Shown: positions 32,032-43,218 of the stretch, piece after piece
Numbering within the stretch: the first letter of the stretch is position 1
How the letters are laid out: every line of letters starts with the position of its first letter
Position numbers and translations under genes: made by a program
The notes under the pieces: generated by a model
What the model was told of the DNA's origin: nothing
Database searches by the model: none
What the model saw: the letters and a program-made list of their open reading frames with translations, nothing else
DNA from: Capitella teleta
Lineage: Eukaryota > Annelida > Polychaeta > Capitellidae
DNA: 64,000 nt
Assembly: GCA_000328365.1 (NCBI GenBank)
Contig: KB295623.1
Coordinates: forward strand, 410,574-474,573
Direction: 5' to 3'

Positions 32032-32863
32032 CAATATCATAGTCCTATTGTGTCAGGACTTGTCTTCAGATTGGAAACGTAGCGATATGGCGTCGAGGAA
32101 GTCCAGCCTTCTCCAGAAGGTCCCTCAGCTGGGTCCATAAGGTCCGATGTCACCGGACCACGTGGGTATTCGTGATCCGATCTTGTAACCAAAATCAAGA
32201 GGCGATACGAAACCCCGCCATTTTGTACTTGCGCATGCGTGGAAATTGGGTTTATGATAAGGCGTTATGATACATGGGTATCACCTGATCACGGCCGCAG
32301 AGAAATCTGTGAACGTTATGAATCCCTCTTGAGTGCTGTATTATTATTATGATGATCATTTCGAGGGGACTTTCCTTCAAAGAGAGCTAGTCACTGGTTC
32401 CCCGGTCAGATATATAATTTCACTGGTCTCCGGCGCTGTTAAATAGAAGCACCGGCATACACCGATGAAAAATCACCCCTATTTTGGTACATCAATTTCA
32501 CTCGGTTTCACATGACGTCACTCGGAATTCCCAAGATTGCGCACAAGGCGAGGCGAGTGAAAATGAGTTCAGAGTACTTGCTGAATACGACTAGTTGAAC
32601 CTTATGTCATTAAATATTAAGATAATCTAAATCATAGAATCATAGACACTCGTGAATCTAATTTACTATTCAAATAACTTTTAACCTGAAGAAATCAGTG
32701 AAACGCCTTGCTGAAGTGGCGATCGTGATGGCCTATTCGACACTTAACGTACTCGACACTGCCATACAGTGATAGACCCTAGCTGCTTCTGTTCTCTCGA
32801 ATAAGCCATACTCAGAGTTGCATGTACGGGTATTTACTAATCATTGTGATATTGCTCATAACA

Positions 32864-32945
32864 TACAGTCATACTAGCTCCCCAAAGGTAGCGGAGCAGT
32901 TCCTGTATACACTACGCTGCCGCTTGGGGAGCTACAGTCATACTA
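32864..32945. mobile_element. 56-bp hairpin flanked by 13-bp direct repeats
   Basis: TACAGTCATACTA occurs at 32864-32876 and again at 32933-32945. Between them (32877-32932) is an imperfect inverted repeat beginning GCTCCCCAA and ending TTGGGGAGC, arms about 18-21 bp. It looks like a tiny foldback insertion with a target duplication, or a local palindrome-generating rearrangement. Confidence 0.6.
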
Positions 32946-34014
32946 ATTATCACTATGGGAGTTTCTCTTCTTTGAATATTTTCAACAAGTACATAGCTTG
33001 AGCATGAAAATGCCGCTATTCTGCACACACTGCCTCATCATTGATTGTGCCTGCATGGCGGAGGATGAAATGAGAACGCTTTGATTTGATGGTCGCATAT
33101 GCGTGTGCATTTTTCTGTGCTCAATGCCTATTCCTGTATGGTATAACAGCTGTGTCATGCACTGACTATAGTCATGATATGACTAGTATATGACTAGTTT
33201 TTCCAACTCTTTCCTCTGATTTTGTTGATTATAATTACATGAATCAACTTTTTCTGGGTTTAAATGCCTATAAGAACTATTTTGTCCACCTTTGTATACT
33301 TTTTGTCATGCTGATCAATTCCAATGACAGGATGGAGTTACCTGCAAGAAAAAATTTGGGTCCGTCATTTCACGCTGAATAGATCTATGGCTGTAGTCTT
33401 GGAAATTAATATGTATATATTTGATAAGTTATTTAAAGAAATGATCCAACTATAGGATCCGTGAGAGCAGGTGAAATAAAATGGTCAGACGAATGCTTCA
33501 TTTCTACATGGTTAAATAACTGACGTTAATTTAAAATTAATATCGTTTGGTTATTATAATCATAATAATGTAAAAATAATTATGGAATTAGGTTACTGTA
33601 TATGTACGTACCAGAAGAAAGTATATACATCTCAATTTTCTACCACCAATCTAATGGTGATCGAGCAGATTATAATTATAACTCGATACAACACATTGAA
33701 TGTTTAAGAATATCGTTTCGTGCCTTGTTTAATATATACTAAATGATAACTATATAGTTTCCAATAATCTGACTAATTGTGACGAATAACATGATTTTTA
33801 ATTTTATAATTTTTAATTTTATTATTTTCATTTTATTTGTTAAAAGTGGGAAAAATATAAATAAAACAAATAAATGATATTTTGAATAATTTAAGAGAAA
33901 TAACAGTGATTATGAATTGTATGTATTTAAACTTTATTTCGACATACACCCTCACACTGCAAAGAGACGCTCTGGTTCGCAAAATCACATTGCTCATCAG
34001 CAAATGGGGGCAGC

Positions 34015-34130
34015 CCTTTCGGGACTAAATGTTACTATAAATAGCAGCCAATGAGATACCACCTGTCATCAGTGTGTGCCTATATATGCCATTATATATA
34101 TATATGACCAGGGAACCAGTGAAGGGATTA
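34015..34130 (-). repeat. Dispersed repeat B, copy 2
   Basis: The reverse complement matches 21240-21345 over roughly 110 bp with a few gaps. A (TA)n stretch is expanded inside. Confidence 0.6.
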
Positions 34131-34863
34131 TTCATGAGAATATTAGTCGCCCACTCCGAGCTTCAACGACGCATGCGGCTGCGCAACCTGTCAGACTCCC
34201 CATTCATAAAAGTGAGTTACATGATCGACCTAGCACCACGAAAGCACGATGCTTGATCATCCTTGATGCATATGATTGCCCGAAGAACATATAATTCTAT
34301 AGGGAGAAAGGATTGGGGTGTGCCGGCCGATTTGTCCTCAATTTTTTCTATCTGCGGACTCAATTGTTGAACAGGTGAGTTTGACGGCGATGGCCATGTG
34401 ACTGTCATTGTCACTGATTGTGAGACGTGCTCTTATAATTTTAATATTAGTTATAATAATAGTTATAGTAATAGTTATAGTGTATTACCTGAGGTCCTGC
34501 ACTGCTGCGTGCACAGGGAGTCTTACCAGTGGGCTCTGGATACATGGACGGGATCCGATCTCGGACCGTACACCTCAAAGCAGCACCGGTTTATCCGATT
34601 GCTCCAGCGCGGAATTCGATAAAGGTGTTGAGTTATGTGTGCATTATAAGCACGGTGAATGCTAGGTCATTATAATATTATAATGTGACCTCGTGACCTG
34701 ATAAGATGTGTGGTATTGGAGAAGCATGTGGCTTTGTTGTGTCACGTGACAACCGTTTAACTTGGCTTATGTTGAATGTATTCTTCCGCGTTCGTGGGTC
34801 CGGGTTAATATGACAAGTGTACCTGGAGGGGAGCATGGAGGGCCTATGCAGCCTTCTAGACAG

Positions 34864-34943
34864 TATATAATAATATTACATATACACAGTAAGCATTCAC
34901 TGCATTGAGTTTGGTCCACATCTGCTCGCTCACTCAGTCACTG
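34864..34943 (+). promoter_or_regulatory. Candidate LPGAT1 promoter and 5' UTR exon
   Basis: TATATAA at 34864-34870 is followed by a potential untranslated exon ending CACTG|GTAAGA at 34943/34944. That donor would splice to the acceptor TTTTCCAG at 35218-35225. The coding ATG lies 40 bp into the acceptor exon. Confidence 0.35.
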
Positions 34944-35090
34944 GTAAGACCCCCTGTGGCTGCGTGAGGCTGTTTACAGTGAGGTCAGAGGTCACTAAGT
35001 CAGCTAGTGCTTAGCAGCTAAATTTAGTGAGTGTCGCACTAAATAGTGGTTATTATTTGTAATATATTGAATGTGCTCATTAGACTAGTA

Positions 35091-35160
35091 ATATGAACAG
35101 AGCATAGAGTCTACTCTATATAGAGAATGTAGGCCTACATTCTCTGTACTCTGTTCATAT
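35091..35160. repeat. Nested inverted repeat before LPGAT1 exon
   Basis: The outer arms ATATGAACAGAG (35091-35102) and CTCTGTTCATAT (35149-35160) are perfect inverted repeats. Inside lies a perfect 24-bp palindrome (35122-35145) centred on TAGGCCTA. It could form a cruciform or an RNA hairpin in the presumed 5' UTR intron. Confidence 0.85.
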
Positions 35161-35265
35161 GTGAAGCTCGTCTTCTTCCTATTATATTCTGTCGACTTCA
35201 ATTATAATTTTTGTCCATTTTCCAGATCTTTGGCATATCTTCGAGGGTACCGTGACCAGCTGAAG

Positions 35266-38200
35266 ATGTTGCTTCGAATAACACGTGCTATCCTGCACGG
35301 CATTTACGTGTCAGGAATTCAGCTGATCTACATGCCATCATACTTGATGTATATGTTGCTGCTCCGTCCGTTGACGTGGTTTGCTGTGACCACTCCATTA
35401 TACTGGCGGTTCGAAGGCTATATACACTCAGTTATGACTTACATGTTTGCTACCTGGGCGGTATTCACTGGTCACACAAGTGAGTATTGCTTCTCATGTA
35501 CATCGACCTTTAGAAAGAACTAGATTTGGGTTGTTTTGTAGATTAACCCTAGTTTTCACGATCATCTATCAAATTTACCAAACGAAATTGTGTTTATGAA
35601 ATGTACACTGAGCGTACATTCCTTATGAGGATGTATATGCTTCCTCACTAAATATTTATAATCAGCATATCTGTGCACTTAATGATTGTTAAGAGTTCTT
35701 GTGGAATTCGAATTTATCTTATCTATTTATATAGCTCTTATCTTTATCATCAGTTTCCTTCGGCCTAGTTTATGAATTCAGAGTTGTTTTTGTTTTGGCT
35801 CTGACGCCAAAACAATTGCATTGGACATCTTGGATCTTCTTGGAGTAGAATTATATATATATATATATACAGTCAGACCCCGTTAATTCGTCGTCATGTA
35901 ATCCGCCCTTTTCGTAATCTGCCCTAAAATCTCAGGGACGAATCATTTGTAATGTTAATCGTGTCATGTAATCTGCCCACGATTCTAGGGAACGAATCTA
36001 CACTTTACCATTGTAAATAACACATGTAATCCGCCCACCAAATAGCGTATCGAAAACAAACATCCGCCAAGACACATCAATTGTCGGCGATTTCTTTGAA
36101 GTCAGGTCAGTTTAAGAACAAATGGCGCCTCCCCGTTTGTTTAACGCTTATCAAGTTAATTAAACAAAGCGAATCAATCGCAGGCGAAAATTATGTTAAG
36201 TCTTTAATTTAATTGGTCACTGGGTTAAGCGATGTTCAGGAGCGGAACGAACGAGATGACGAAGTTGTGAGTGGAGAAGCTAGTGAAGCGGGGCAGCACG
36301 TGCGCACATTAATGCTTTTTGAGACATTCGAGGAGTCGGAGGCAGCGAAGCAAGAAAATGGAGATGAATTATACAGATTGGGCATCATGGAATGGCTTAT
36401 CACAGATTGAATAATGCCGTTAAAGCAGACAACCATCACTAATTTTTTTCAAAAAATAAAAATCTTTAATTGGCCTCATGTGATCGTTTGTGAGATCGTT
36501 TTTACCTCCAGTTTCAAACCTAATGGTACATGCCACTACGTTAATGCATTACAAGGGTTTTTAGGGTTTTAGAATGACACACAATTTTCATCAATTTGTG
36601 GTCTGAAATGTAATCCGCCCTTTTCGGTAATCCGTCAGTTTCCTAGGGAACGAAGGAGGGTGGATTAACAGGGTCTGATTGTATGTTTATTTGTTCATCA
36701 TTGAACATCAATGTGATTTTGGTGCAAAAAAAATATATATATATATAATTATATAATATTTTTTTTTTTTCTGATGAGGGATATGTATGCCCAAACACGG
36801 GAGCATGCACCTGCAGCGTAACGTCTGGCACACGCTGTGAGCGCAAAAGCCACGGTCTACCTGCAGCAGTTAAAGACAAGCTACTGCTGTCATCCTTCTT
36901 ATACATTTCTTTTATCAGAACGTTCAAAATAAGTTTCAAGAGGCATCGCACATGCAGACAGCTCGCTTGCCTGTTGATTTCACAGAGGTGAATTTCTTAT
37001 CAGCGTAGGCTATTTTAAGTATTTTTCCCCAACTTCATGAATGCAGATTATAAGCAAGATGTAAGGACAGCAACGTGCACATTGTGCTACAGTGTACACT
37101 TTCAACAAACATGATTTAGAAATGTACAAACTTAGTAACTTCGTGAGGCGCAAGTCAGTGCATGGCAATTGTTCCATAGAAAGTTTGAAATAATTCAAGT
37201 CACTAGATCGCCAAGTACATGTACTAGTATATATTAACTGTACATGTCTGATCAAATTCAAACATGGTTCCAGGTCGAGAAAGGGGTTAAATTTAATTCT
37301 GTTTGTGGTTCACACGAGAACTGCAATTGACAAAACTGTCACGTGTTGAAAAATAGGCACTAAAGGAGATAGTCAACAACGCGTGGTTACGTCACTTTTG
37401 CGTGATGACTGAAGAGATTCAAGGGCATAGAATTGTGTTTATTTAAAACAAATCAGAATTAGCGCATTGTTGACATCGTGTTATCTTGTAATTTACATCG
37501 CTCAGCTTCGGTGAGCAGCGCTTGTGTGCGGAATGGCTCTGTGCTACGCTCACTGTGCGCTCGAAACGGACACTTCAATTTTACACTTTCCGTGTTTTAA
37601 CTATCCGTGCTGAAACACGGATCACGGATAGTACTGAACACACCCAATATCCCACGGATCACATATATGGATATCCGCCCAGCACTAAAAATGATTTCAA
37701 TCGAAATGTGATTCAATTGAGTGTTCCCTGCCATTATCCATTATCTTACAATCAGATCTGTTTTTTGCTAATTTCACTGCTGTCTTAAATATATTGATTG
37801 TAAATTTTCAGTTGTTGAGGTTGGAGATGACCTGAGGCCCTGTTGCACGGGTGACCGTGTGATCCTCATGAGCAATCACCAGTCGGCCATGGACATCCCT
37901 ATAATAGCAGCAGTGATGGCAGGAGCCAACAAAGGAGTCGTCAAGCGGTATTACTCGTGGATTATGCATAAGATGTTTTTCTACACTCACTTTGGTGTTG
38001 TTGGCCAAATCAGAGGCGATTTCTTCATTGAAACTGTGAGTGACGTCATTCATGTTCATCAAATTTTATTTACTGGATACGCAGGGTAAGGAAGTGCGAG
38101 AATTGCAACCAAAGTTACTTGCGCAGTACGTCAAAGACGTTTTCCTCGAAAGAGGCAGGCGCTGGCTGGTTGTCTTCCCTGAAGGTGGATTTCTCCATAA

Positions 38201-38780
38201 GCGTTTAAAAGATAGCCAGCAGTGAGTCATTTCAATTCATTATTTTATATTCTACTCAAAATATATTCGTATTCAGATATGCAAAGAAGCATGATCTTCC
38301 AATCCTCGAGCATACCACACTCCCTCGTTTGGGGGCGATGAAAGCTCTTTTCAGTGCCATGCCACGAGACAGTGAGTGACTAAAAATATCTCGGCCGTGT
38401 ATTAATATTGAAAACCTGCAGATTCGTGGGTTATTGATACAACTATTGCATATCCTCAAGGCAAATGCCTTGATCTTCATCACATGACATTTGCGTGGCA
38501 CAAGCCATGCTCCACGATCGTCCACCACCGCAAATATCACCTGTCGGAAATTCCCACCGATGACGCCAACTTGACACAGTGGCTCTACGACAGATACGCC
38601 GAGAAGGACAAGCTGCTCAAAGATTATTATGCAACGGGAGAGCTGCCGGCTTCAGAGAACGGCCGCGCTCCGTTTTACTTGACAACCAAACCGTGGTTAG
38701 CCGGTATTCTGGCTGTAGTCCAAATTGCTTCTCTTTATTTTGTTATTTATTTAATTAAATTTCCTTTTAGTTTTCTTTAG
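35266..38780 (+). CDS. lpgat1: LPGAT1-type lysophospholipid acyltransferase
   Basis: Acyl-CoA-dependent acyltransferase of the PlsC/AGPAT superfamily, predicted in the endoplasmic reticulum membrane and acting on lysophospholipids as LPGAT1 does. Coding exons: 35266-35479, 37812-38035, 38085-38221, 38277-38371, 38422-38780; phases 1, 0, 2, 1; 342 aa (vertebrate LPGAT1 about 370). Motif I is NHQSAMD (93-99, His and Asp catalytic). A GDFFI motif follows near 140, then FPEGGF (177-182, acceptor binding) and TLPRLGAMK near 205. The C-terminal part has WVIDTTIAYP and ends in a membrane segment (ASLYFVIYLIKFPFSFL). Hydrophobic N-terminal segments cover about residues 15-30 and 50-70. The start ATG is chosen as the first after the acceptor at 35225. 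The 2.3-kb first coding intron carries two transposon relics. A candidate AATAAA is at 39824-39829. Confidence 0.94.
35870..36681. mobile_element. pogo/Tigger-like MITE in LPGAT1 intron
   Basis: Ends are CAGTCAGACCCCGTTAAT and, inverted, CAATCAGACCCTGTTAAT, both flanked by TA (35868-35869, 36682-36683). Length is 812 bp. Sub-terminal copies of ATGTAATCCGCCC are repeated inside. A 65-codon frame (36213-36410) may be a remnant of the transposase C-terminus but the match is weak. It is non-autonomous. Confidence 0.85.
36772..37687 (-). mobile_element. hAT-type MITE, copy 2 (one end degraded)
   Basis: It matches 61380-62406 in reverse orientation over about 900 bp. The right end reads ATATCCGCCCAGCACTA, one base off the terminal repeat of the other copy. 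The left terminus is not recognisable and abuts an AT/T-rich run. It lies in the LPGAT1 intron 35480-37811. Confidence 0.85.
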
Positions 38781-38961
38781 AATCTTCTCATCCTGTTGAA
38801 ATTCATTTTATTTCTCTTTGCTTTTAATTTATTTCTTGTTATTACGCCCCATTATATTAGTGCTTTCTGTCGCCCAGTCTTGGGTTGCTAAATTTTTAAT
38901 GTTGATGATGTTTTGCGAGTGCTTCTTAACTTTTTTAATGTTTTGTATGTGTAGATATTAT

Positions 38962-38964
<3 letters not shown>

Positions 38965-39001
<37 letters not shown>
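38965..39001. repeat. Poly(T) tract in LPGAT1 3' UTR
   Basis: An uninterrupted run of about 36 T in the presumed 3' untranslated region. Confidence 0.95.
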
Positions 39002-39004
<3 letters not shown>

Positions 39005-39823
39005 GCTCAGCGTGAAATCCGTTTACAATTACAATGCGAATCGAAACTTGTGTAATGAGGTCGAATATTTTGGACATTTCCTAACATATTTAGCATATTT
39101 GCTTTTATTGAGTGATCTATGCTTTGCTGTAAGTATTGCTGGTCTACGCTGTTTAATTTGAATTTTCTGCATTTTGTGTGAAATAATTTGAGCTCAGGGT
39201 TATTTAATTGATTAATTCATTCAATATCCACTTAATACAACGAATCACCGAATTTCAATAATTCATAACCCTGTACGAAATATTCGTCTGCGTTCCGATA
39301 ATTATTCATTTTTCACATCGAGTAGTCAGCACACACAAAATTAAGTCTTTTAAACTTGAAGCAGCAATTAAGTTAAATGAGCTTTAAATCATTATCATGT
39401 TCAGTCGAACCTTGACAGCACAAAGTGAACATAAGCCTTAACAAATTTATTTTGATGTATATGTATAAACCTATCCTATTTTTATTACTTTTGCAAAGGT
39501 AAAAGAATTAGAAAATTGGTTGTGAAAATTTTCATTTTCTCTTGTTATAGCAATTTTCAAGACGGCATTTTGTTGTATGTTTGCCATAAAATAATATATC
39601 TAGTTTTATCCGTGAGGACTTAAAATCTCCCCTTCACATTCCACTTCTACTTTTGCTTGCAAAACAAAAAATCACTAAATAATTTACAGCTTATTATGCA
39701 TATTATGTCTTTGTTTTTTGTTTTTTTTAAACTCTTTTTAAATGACCTTTTTTTAGATATATTTAGCTATAAATTTTGTCAAAAAAAAAAAAAGCTTTCT
39801 GTTTGGTCGTTTTTTTAAGTTAC

Positions 39824-39829
39824 AATAAA
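39824..39829 (+). promoter_or_regulatory. Candidate LPGAT1 polyadenylation signal
   Basis: AATAAA followed within about 20 bp by an A-rich run, roughly 1.04 kb after the stop. It lies about 55 bp from the opposing signal of DNAAF10. Confidence 0.5.
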
Positions 39830-39882
39830 AAGAAGAATGTCTTTGCATAAAAAAAAAAAATAAAATGAGATCCTGGAAACTT

Positions 39883-39888
39883 TTTATT
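39883..39888 (-). promoter_or_regulatory. Candidate DNAAF10 polyadenylation signal
   Basis: TTTATT on the plus strand, AATAAA on the minus, about 116 bp after the DNAAF10 stop at 40004. Confidence 0.5.
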
Positions 39889-40003
39889 CTATCTACACAC
39901 AAAAATACAACCCCAAGTATTTTCTGAAAGCATTGGTGAATTCATGAACAGAAATGCTACCTTTAAGAATGAATCAGCAGTAATAAAAAATAATAAAAAT
40001 CAA

Positions 40004-41575
40004 TCACAAGGTATTCAGTTTGGTAACAATTAGAACACGAAGCGTTTGGTCGAAGGAAGTACAAACACAAAGACCCTGTTTGTCCGGACTCCAATCAAAC
40101 GAAGAAATCGGTTGAGTTGACAGCGTGACGTTCTGTTGAAGGGAAACCGTGCCCACAACACCAACATCCTGGTCGTCACTATCTTTCGTAACCCGCTTTG
40201 CAGGGTAATTACTGGAATAGTATTAATTATGATAATGAGCTTGGGATTTACATTTATGACGTACTATTTCCATAAGTGAAGTGAACCGTTTCCTCCTGTT
40301 GTCATGAACACATCTCGGTTTTGGGGAAGATGACGCACGGACCATACAGTGGATTTGTGCGACTGTGAAAAATTTTAATAATTAATCGGAAGTTATGGTT
40401 ATATGTTTGTATGGATATTTGTACCTTTTCTGAAAGCGATGCAAAACCAGTTTTTTGATTCTGTGTCCTCATGTCAAAGAGGTGAAATTTGGATTCTAAG
40501 CAAGTCGCAACTAATTTATTCATCTGGATGTCTTTCCGGTCAAATTCTAAGCCGCAAACCTGAATAAAATGATCAAGAAAACCTTGTTGATCAAAGAAGA
40601 AGCGATAATAAATTATTACAACTCACCCCGTTCTTCAAATTAGTCTCCCAACGCAGCGACATATTCCTCAGATCGAATAACTTCACATCCCCGTTATCAT
40701 ATCCAGTGCACAAACAACGATCGTACGCATTATAAGCGTGGCCTGATTAACAAAATATTAACACGCAACCTCCGGAATTCCCACAACGCTTACCAAAAGC
40801 GAGTGACCAACAATCGCGCTTGGCTTCTCCTTCGGATGGTTCCATTTGAGCTACAGGTTTATCCTTCTGTCTTGAATCCCAAACTCGGACAGAACCTAAA
40901 AATAAGTATATTTAATAACCAGAGTTAAAAATCAAGGGAATTTAACCGACCATCTCTGCTGCCTGTGGCAATTTCCGGAGCGCCTTCTCCGATGCCAAGG
41001 CCACCAACGCCATCAATGCAATTGATGATCTCCTTGTGTGCTTTCACTGAATACACAGCTTTATTGGTGGCCTCCAAGTCCCTGATTGATGAGGAAATTA
41101 AGGCATGATTAATTAGTTACGATGGTGATTTACCAAATTGCCATTGTTCCATCAAAGTCCCCAGTAGCGACAAATCTCTGTTGAAGACTGGAGGCCCCAA
41201 ACGTCGCGCATTTCAAGGCTTTGGGTTTCTCAACCTGAAAATTATGCAATCAAGTATTCATGATGAATTTTCATTATTGCATGTCTCACAGTGACAGTGT
41301 CAGTTCCAATTAAAGCAATTTATTACTATTCATTATTATTTCAACTATAACGGCTCCCATAGCACCTCAACAAACAAATAGCATAATCAGATAATACCCA
41401 CATCAGTCAGGAGGTTGACATCGCCATGAGCGACTTCATACACTTGCAGGACACCGGTGCCTTTCGGCTGGTTTCCAAGAATAACAAACTTCGCAGAGCA
41501 TGGGATCCAACGCGATTCAAATAACGTGAAATTGACTGATTTGTGAACGTGAGATATAATTTGTGGCTTGTCCAT
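40004..41575 (-). CDS. dnaaf10: DNAAF10/WDR92, WD40 dynein-assembly factor
   Basis: WD40-repeat cytoplasmic factor that works with the R2TP co-chaperone in assembly of axonemal dynein arms. Exons on the minus strand: 41575-41402, 41234-41134, 41081-40951, 40895-40794, 40742-40627, 40559-40425, 40362-40265, 40211-40004. Phases close throughout and give 354 aa, against 357 in human. The start [16 protein letters not shown] matches the family N-terminus (EKPQII.H). Further landmarks are PCSAKFV (about 26-32), GTGVLQVYE, the ATGDFDG and TGSRDG WD repeats, [50 protein letters not shown] and the C-terminal [20 protein letters not shown]. The gene is compact (1.57 kb, introns of 49-167 bp). It is tail-to-tail with LPGAT1 and head-to-head with PACS across 3 kb. 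Presence implies motile cilia. Confidence 0.96.
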
Positions 41576-42170
41576 GGTTGGAAGTGACTACAAGTATGGT
41601 TTATCCCCACTTATTAGTCTTGTTCGTTAAAAGTTGAAAGTGAATTCTAGTCTTTTCTAATAATTCGGCTGCTGTAACCTGTCAGAACACAACATAACTC
41701 AACAGCTGCGGTTGAAAATGATTTTTGCGCAGTCGCTGATTTGAGTGAGAAACCGAATGCGTATTCACATGAGCTATACGGCTGATAATTAAGATAAGTA
41801 ACCTTGGCTGTTAACCTGTAAACTTATAAAACGTTAACTATTTAACTTGTTAGTATATGTTAATCTGAAAATTTCGGAAATATGTTATTTTAATTTTAAT
41901 ATTTGAATAATTATTTTAATACTAAATAAGGAGCGGTTATTTCATAAACTATAGAAATTTAACATGATATTGGAAATGGATTATGGAATTAAGGAAGTTC
42001 AAAGAACCAAGTAGCATTAATTTCATTGAATTGCATGCATGCATGCAAATGTATTACGCACAAAACAAAGTATGTGGTTAGTGGTGTGCCCAGCCCCATC
42101 CTCGATCTACACCATTTCCATAAACGACGTCCAATTACAAGCTCATAAATATTCGTGATCTCGTCGTAAC

Positions 42171-42606
42171 GTCACGGGTAGACCCCGGAGCCGCCGTCGA
42201 TATGTACTAGCCGCCGCCGATTGGCCGTTTAGCCAGCCGCCGCCGATTGGTGCCTTCGGCCAGCCGCTATCAACCGATCACTGTATCAGCGGCTCTCAGC
42301 CGATTCAATCCAAATATTTTACATTCAGTATTACCTGAAGTTATCTTTGTACAAGTCCTTATTTTGTTTATAGTATTGTTTATATACTTACTATCTGAGC
42401 TATTCGTGGAAGTAGATTTTATTCAGTTTGCTTCATTAAAATTAATTTAATGATTTATACCATATCATTTATATATGGGGTAGTCTCAAAATATATCGGA
42501 CTGACGTAGGATGCGCATTGCACAGTATGCGTACTAGGGTTAATGTAAAACATCCCTCATAAGTGGATCAATGGTTGCTAGCTACATGTATATTTATGAT
42601 AGGTCT
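42171..42606 (+). repeat. Unclassified dispersed repeat, copy 2
   Basis: Matches about 6780-7240 in the same orientation, including the GC-rich CCGCCGCCGATTGG sub-repeats and CAAATATTTTACATTCAGTA. About 435 bp, clearly diverged with small indels. Confidence 0.7.
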
Positions 42607-42879
42607 ATTTACCCAGTATTAATCCTACCTTTTTTGATTGATTGTACTATATTATAACAGCACTGCCGGACCCTAAAACAATTTGTATTGGCTTTTCATG
42701 CCATTTGGTTCATAACACTGCTTGTCTACATACATACATTGCTTTTGTCGGTCTGAAAAAATTAGTGGTTGATTATTTCATTTGCAATTAGTTAGGCTAT
42801 TAATTTCTCCTTTACTGCACATTTTGCCGCATCAGGCAATGAAGAAGAAATCGACGAAATCTGAAGCCCTGCAAGTGAG

Positions 42880-43218
42880 TGATTGGGGTTTTACGGCTCC
42901 ACCCAACCCATTTGGGTGATACGGGCGCCAGAACAGAAGGCCCGGGACCGGGGTTTTCCCCTACTCTTATCGATAAATCCCAAGGGTTCTTTATCCTGCA
43001 TACCACCATAGACAATAGTACACAGCGCCCGGCCTTGTTACGCAGTTGGGCAGCACTGCAGAGTCACCAAAGAATTACAATTATAACGGATTACAATTAT
43101 AATTCACAATCATAACGCCCGCGGCATGATCGGGGCTCGGTGAACCCGGGACCTCGACCCCCACGGTCGGCATTGGATTGTAGTCAGCGGTTTAACCCAC
43201 TGAGCTATCTGGTGCTCC
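42880..43218 (-). repeat. tRNA-derived SINE
   Basis: Read on the minus strand from 43218 it opens GGAGCACCAGATAGCTCAGT, with an A-box-like TAGCTCAGTGGG, then a B-box-like GGGTTCACCGAG about 50 bp on. The body matches 20774-21024. The anticodon arm is not tRNA-like, so it is a SINE head and not a tRNA gene. The 3' limit is approximate. Confidence 0.65.

Larger units (their letters stand above)
28100..34860. other. Eag 3' untranslated region and intergenic DNA before LPGAT1
   Basis: The first 1.2 kb is probable Eag 3' UTR ending near an AATAAA at 29337-29342. Beyond lie a (TAA)n run (30037-30121), a poly(A)/poly(C) tract (about 30370-30424), a Ty3/gypsy integrase fossil (about 31613-31957), an AGGTC pentamer array (about 32005-32031), a hairpin with direct repeats (32864-32945) and copies of dispersed repeat B. 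No convincing gene. Confidence 0.6.

Noticed and set aside
43130-43218. A tRNA gene on the minus strand
   Set aside because: A- and B-box-like phrases are present but no cloverleaf or anticodon stem; the sequence is shared with another dispersed copy, so it is a SINE.
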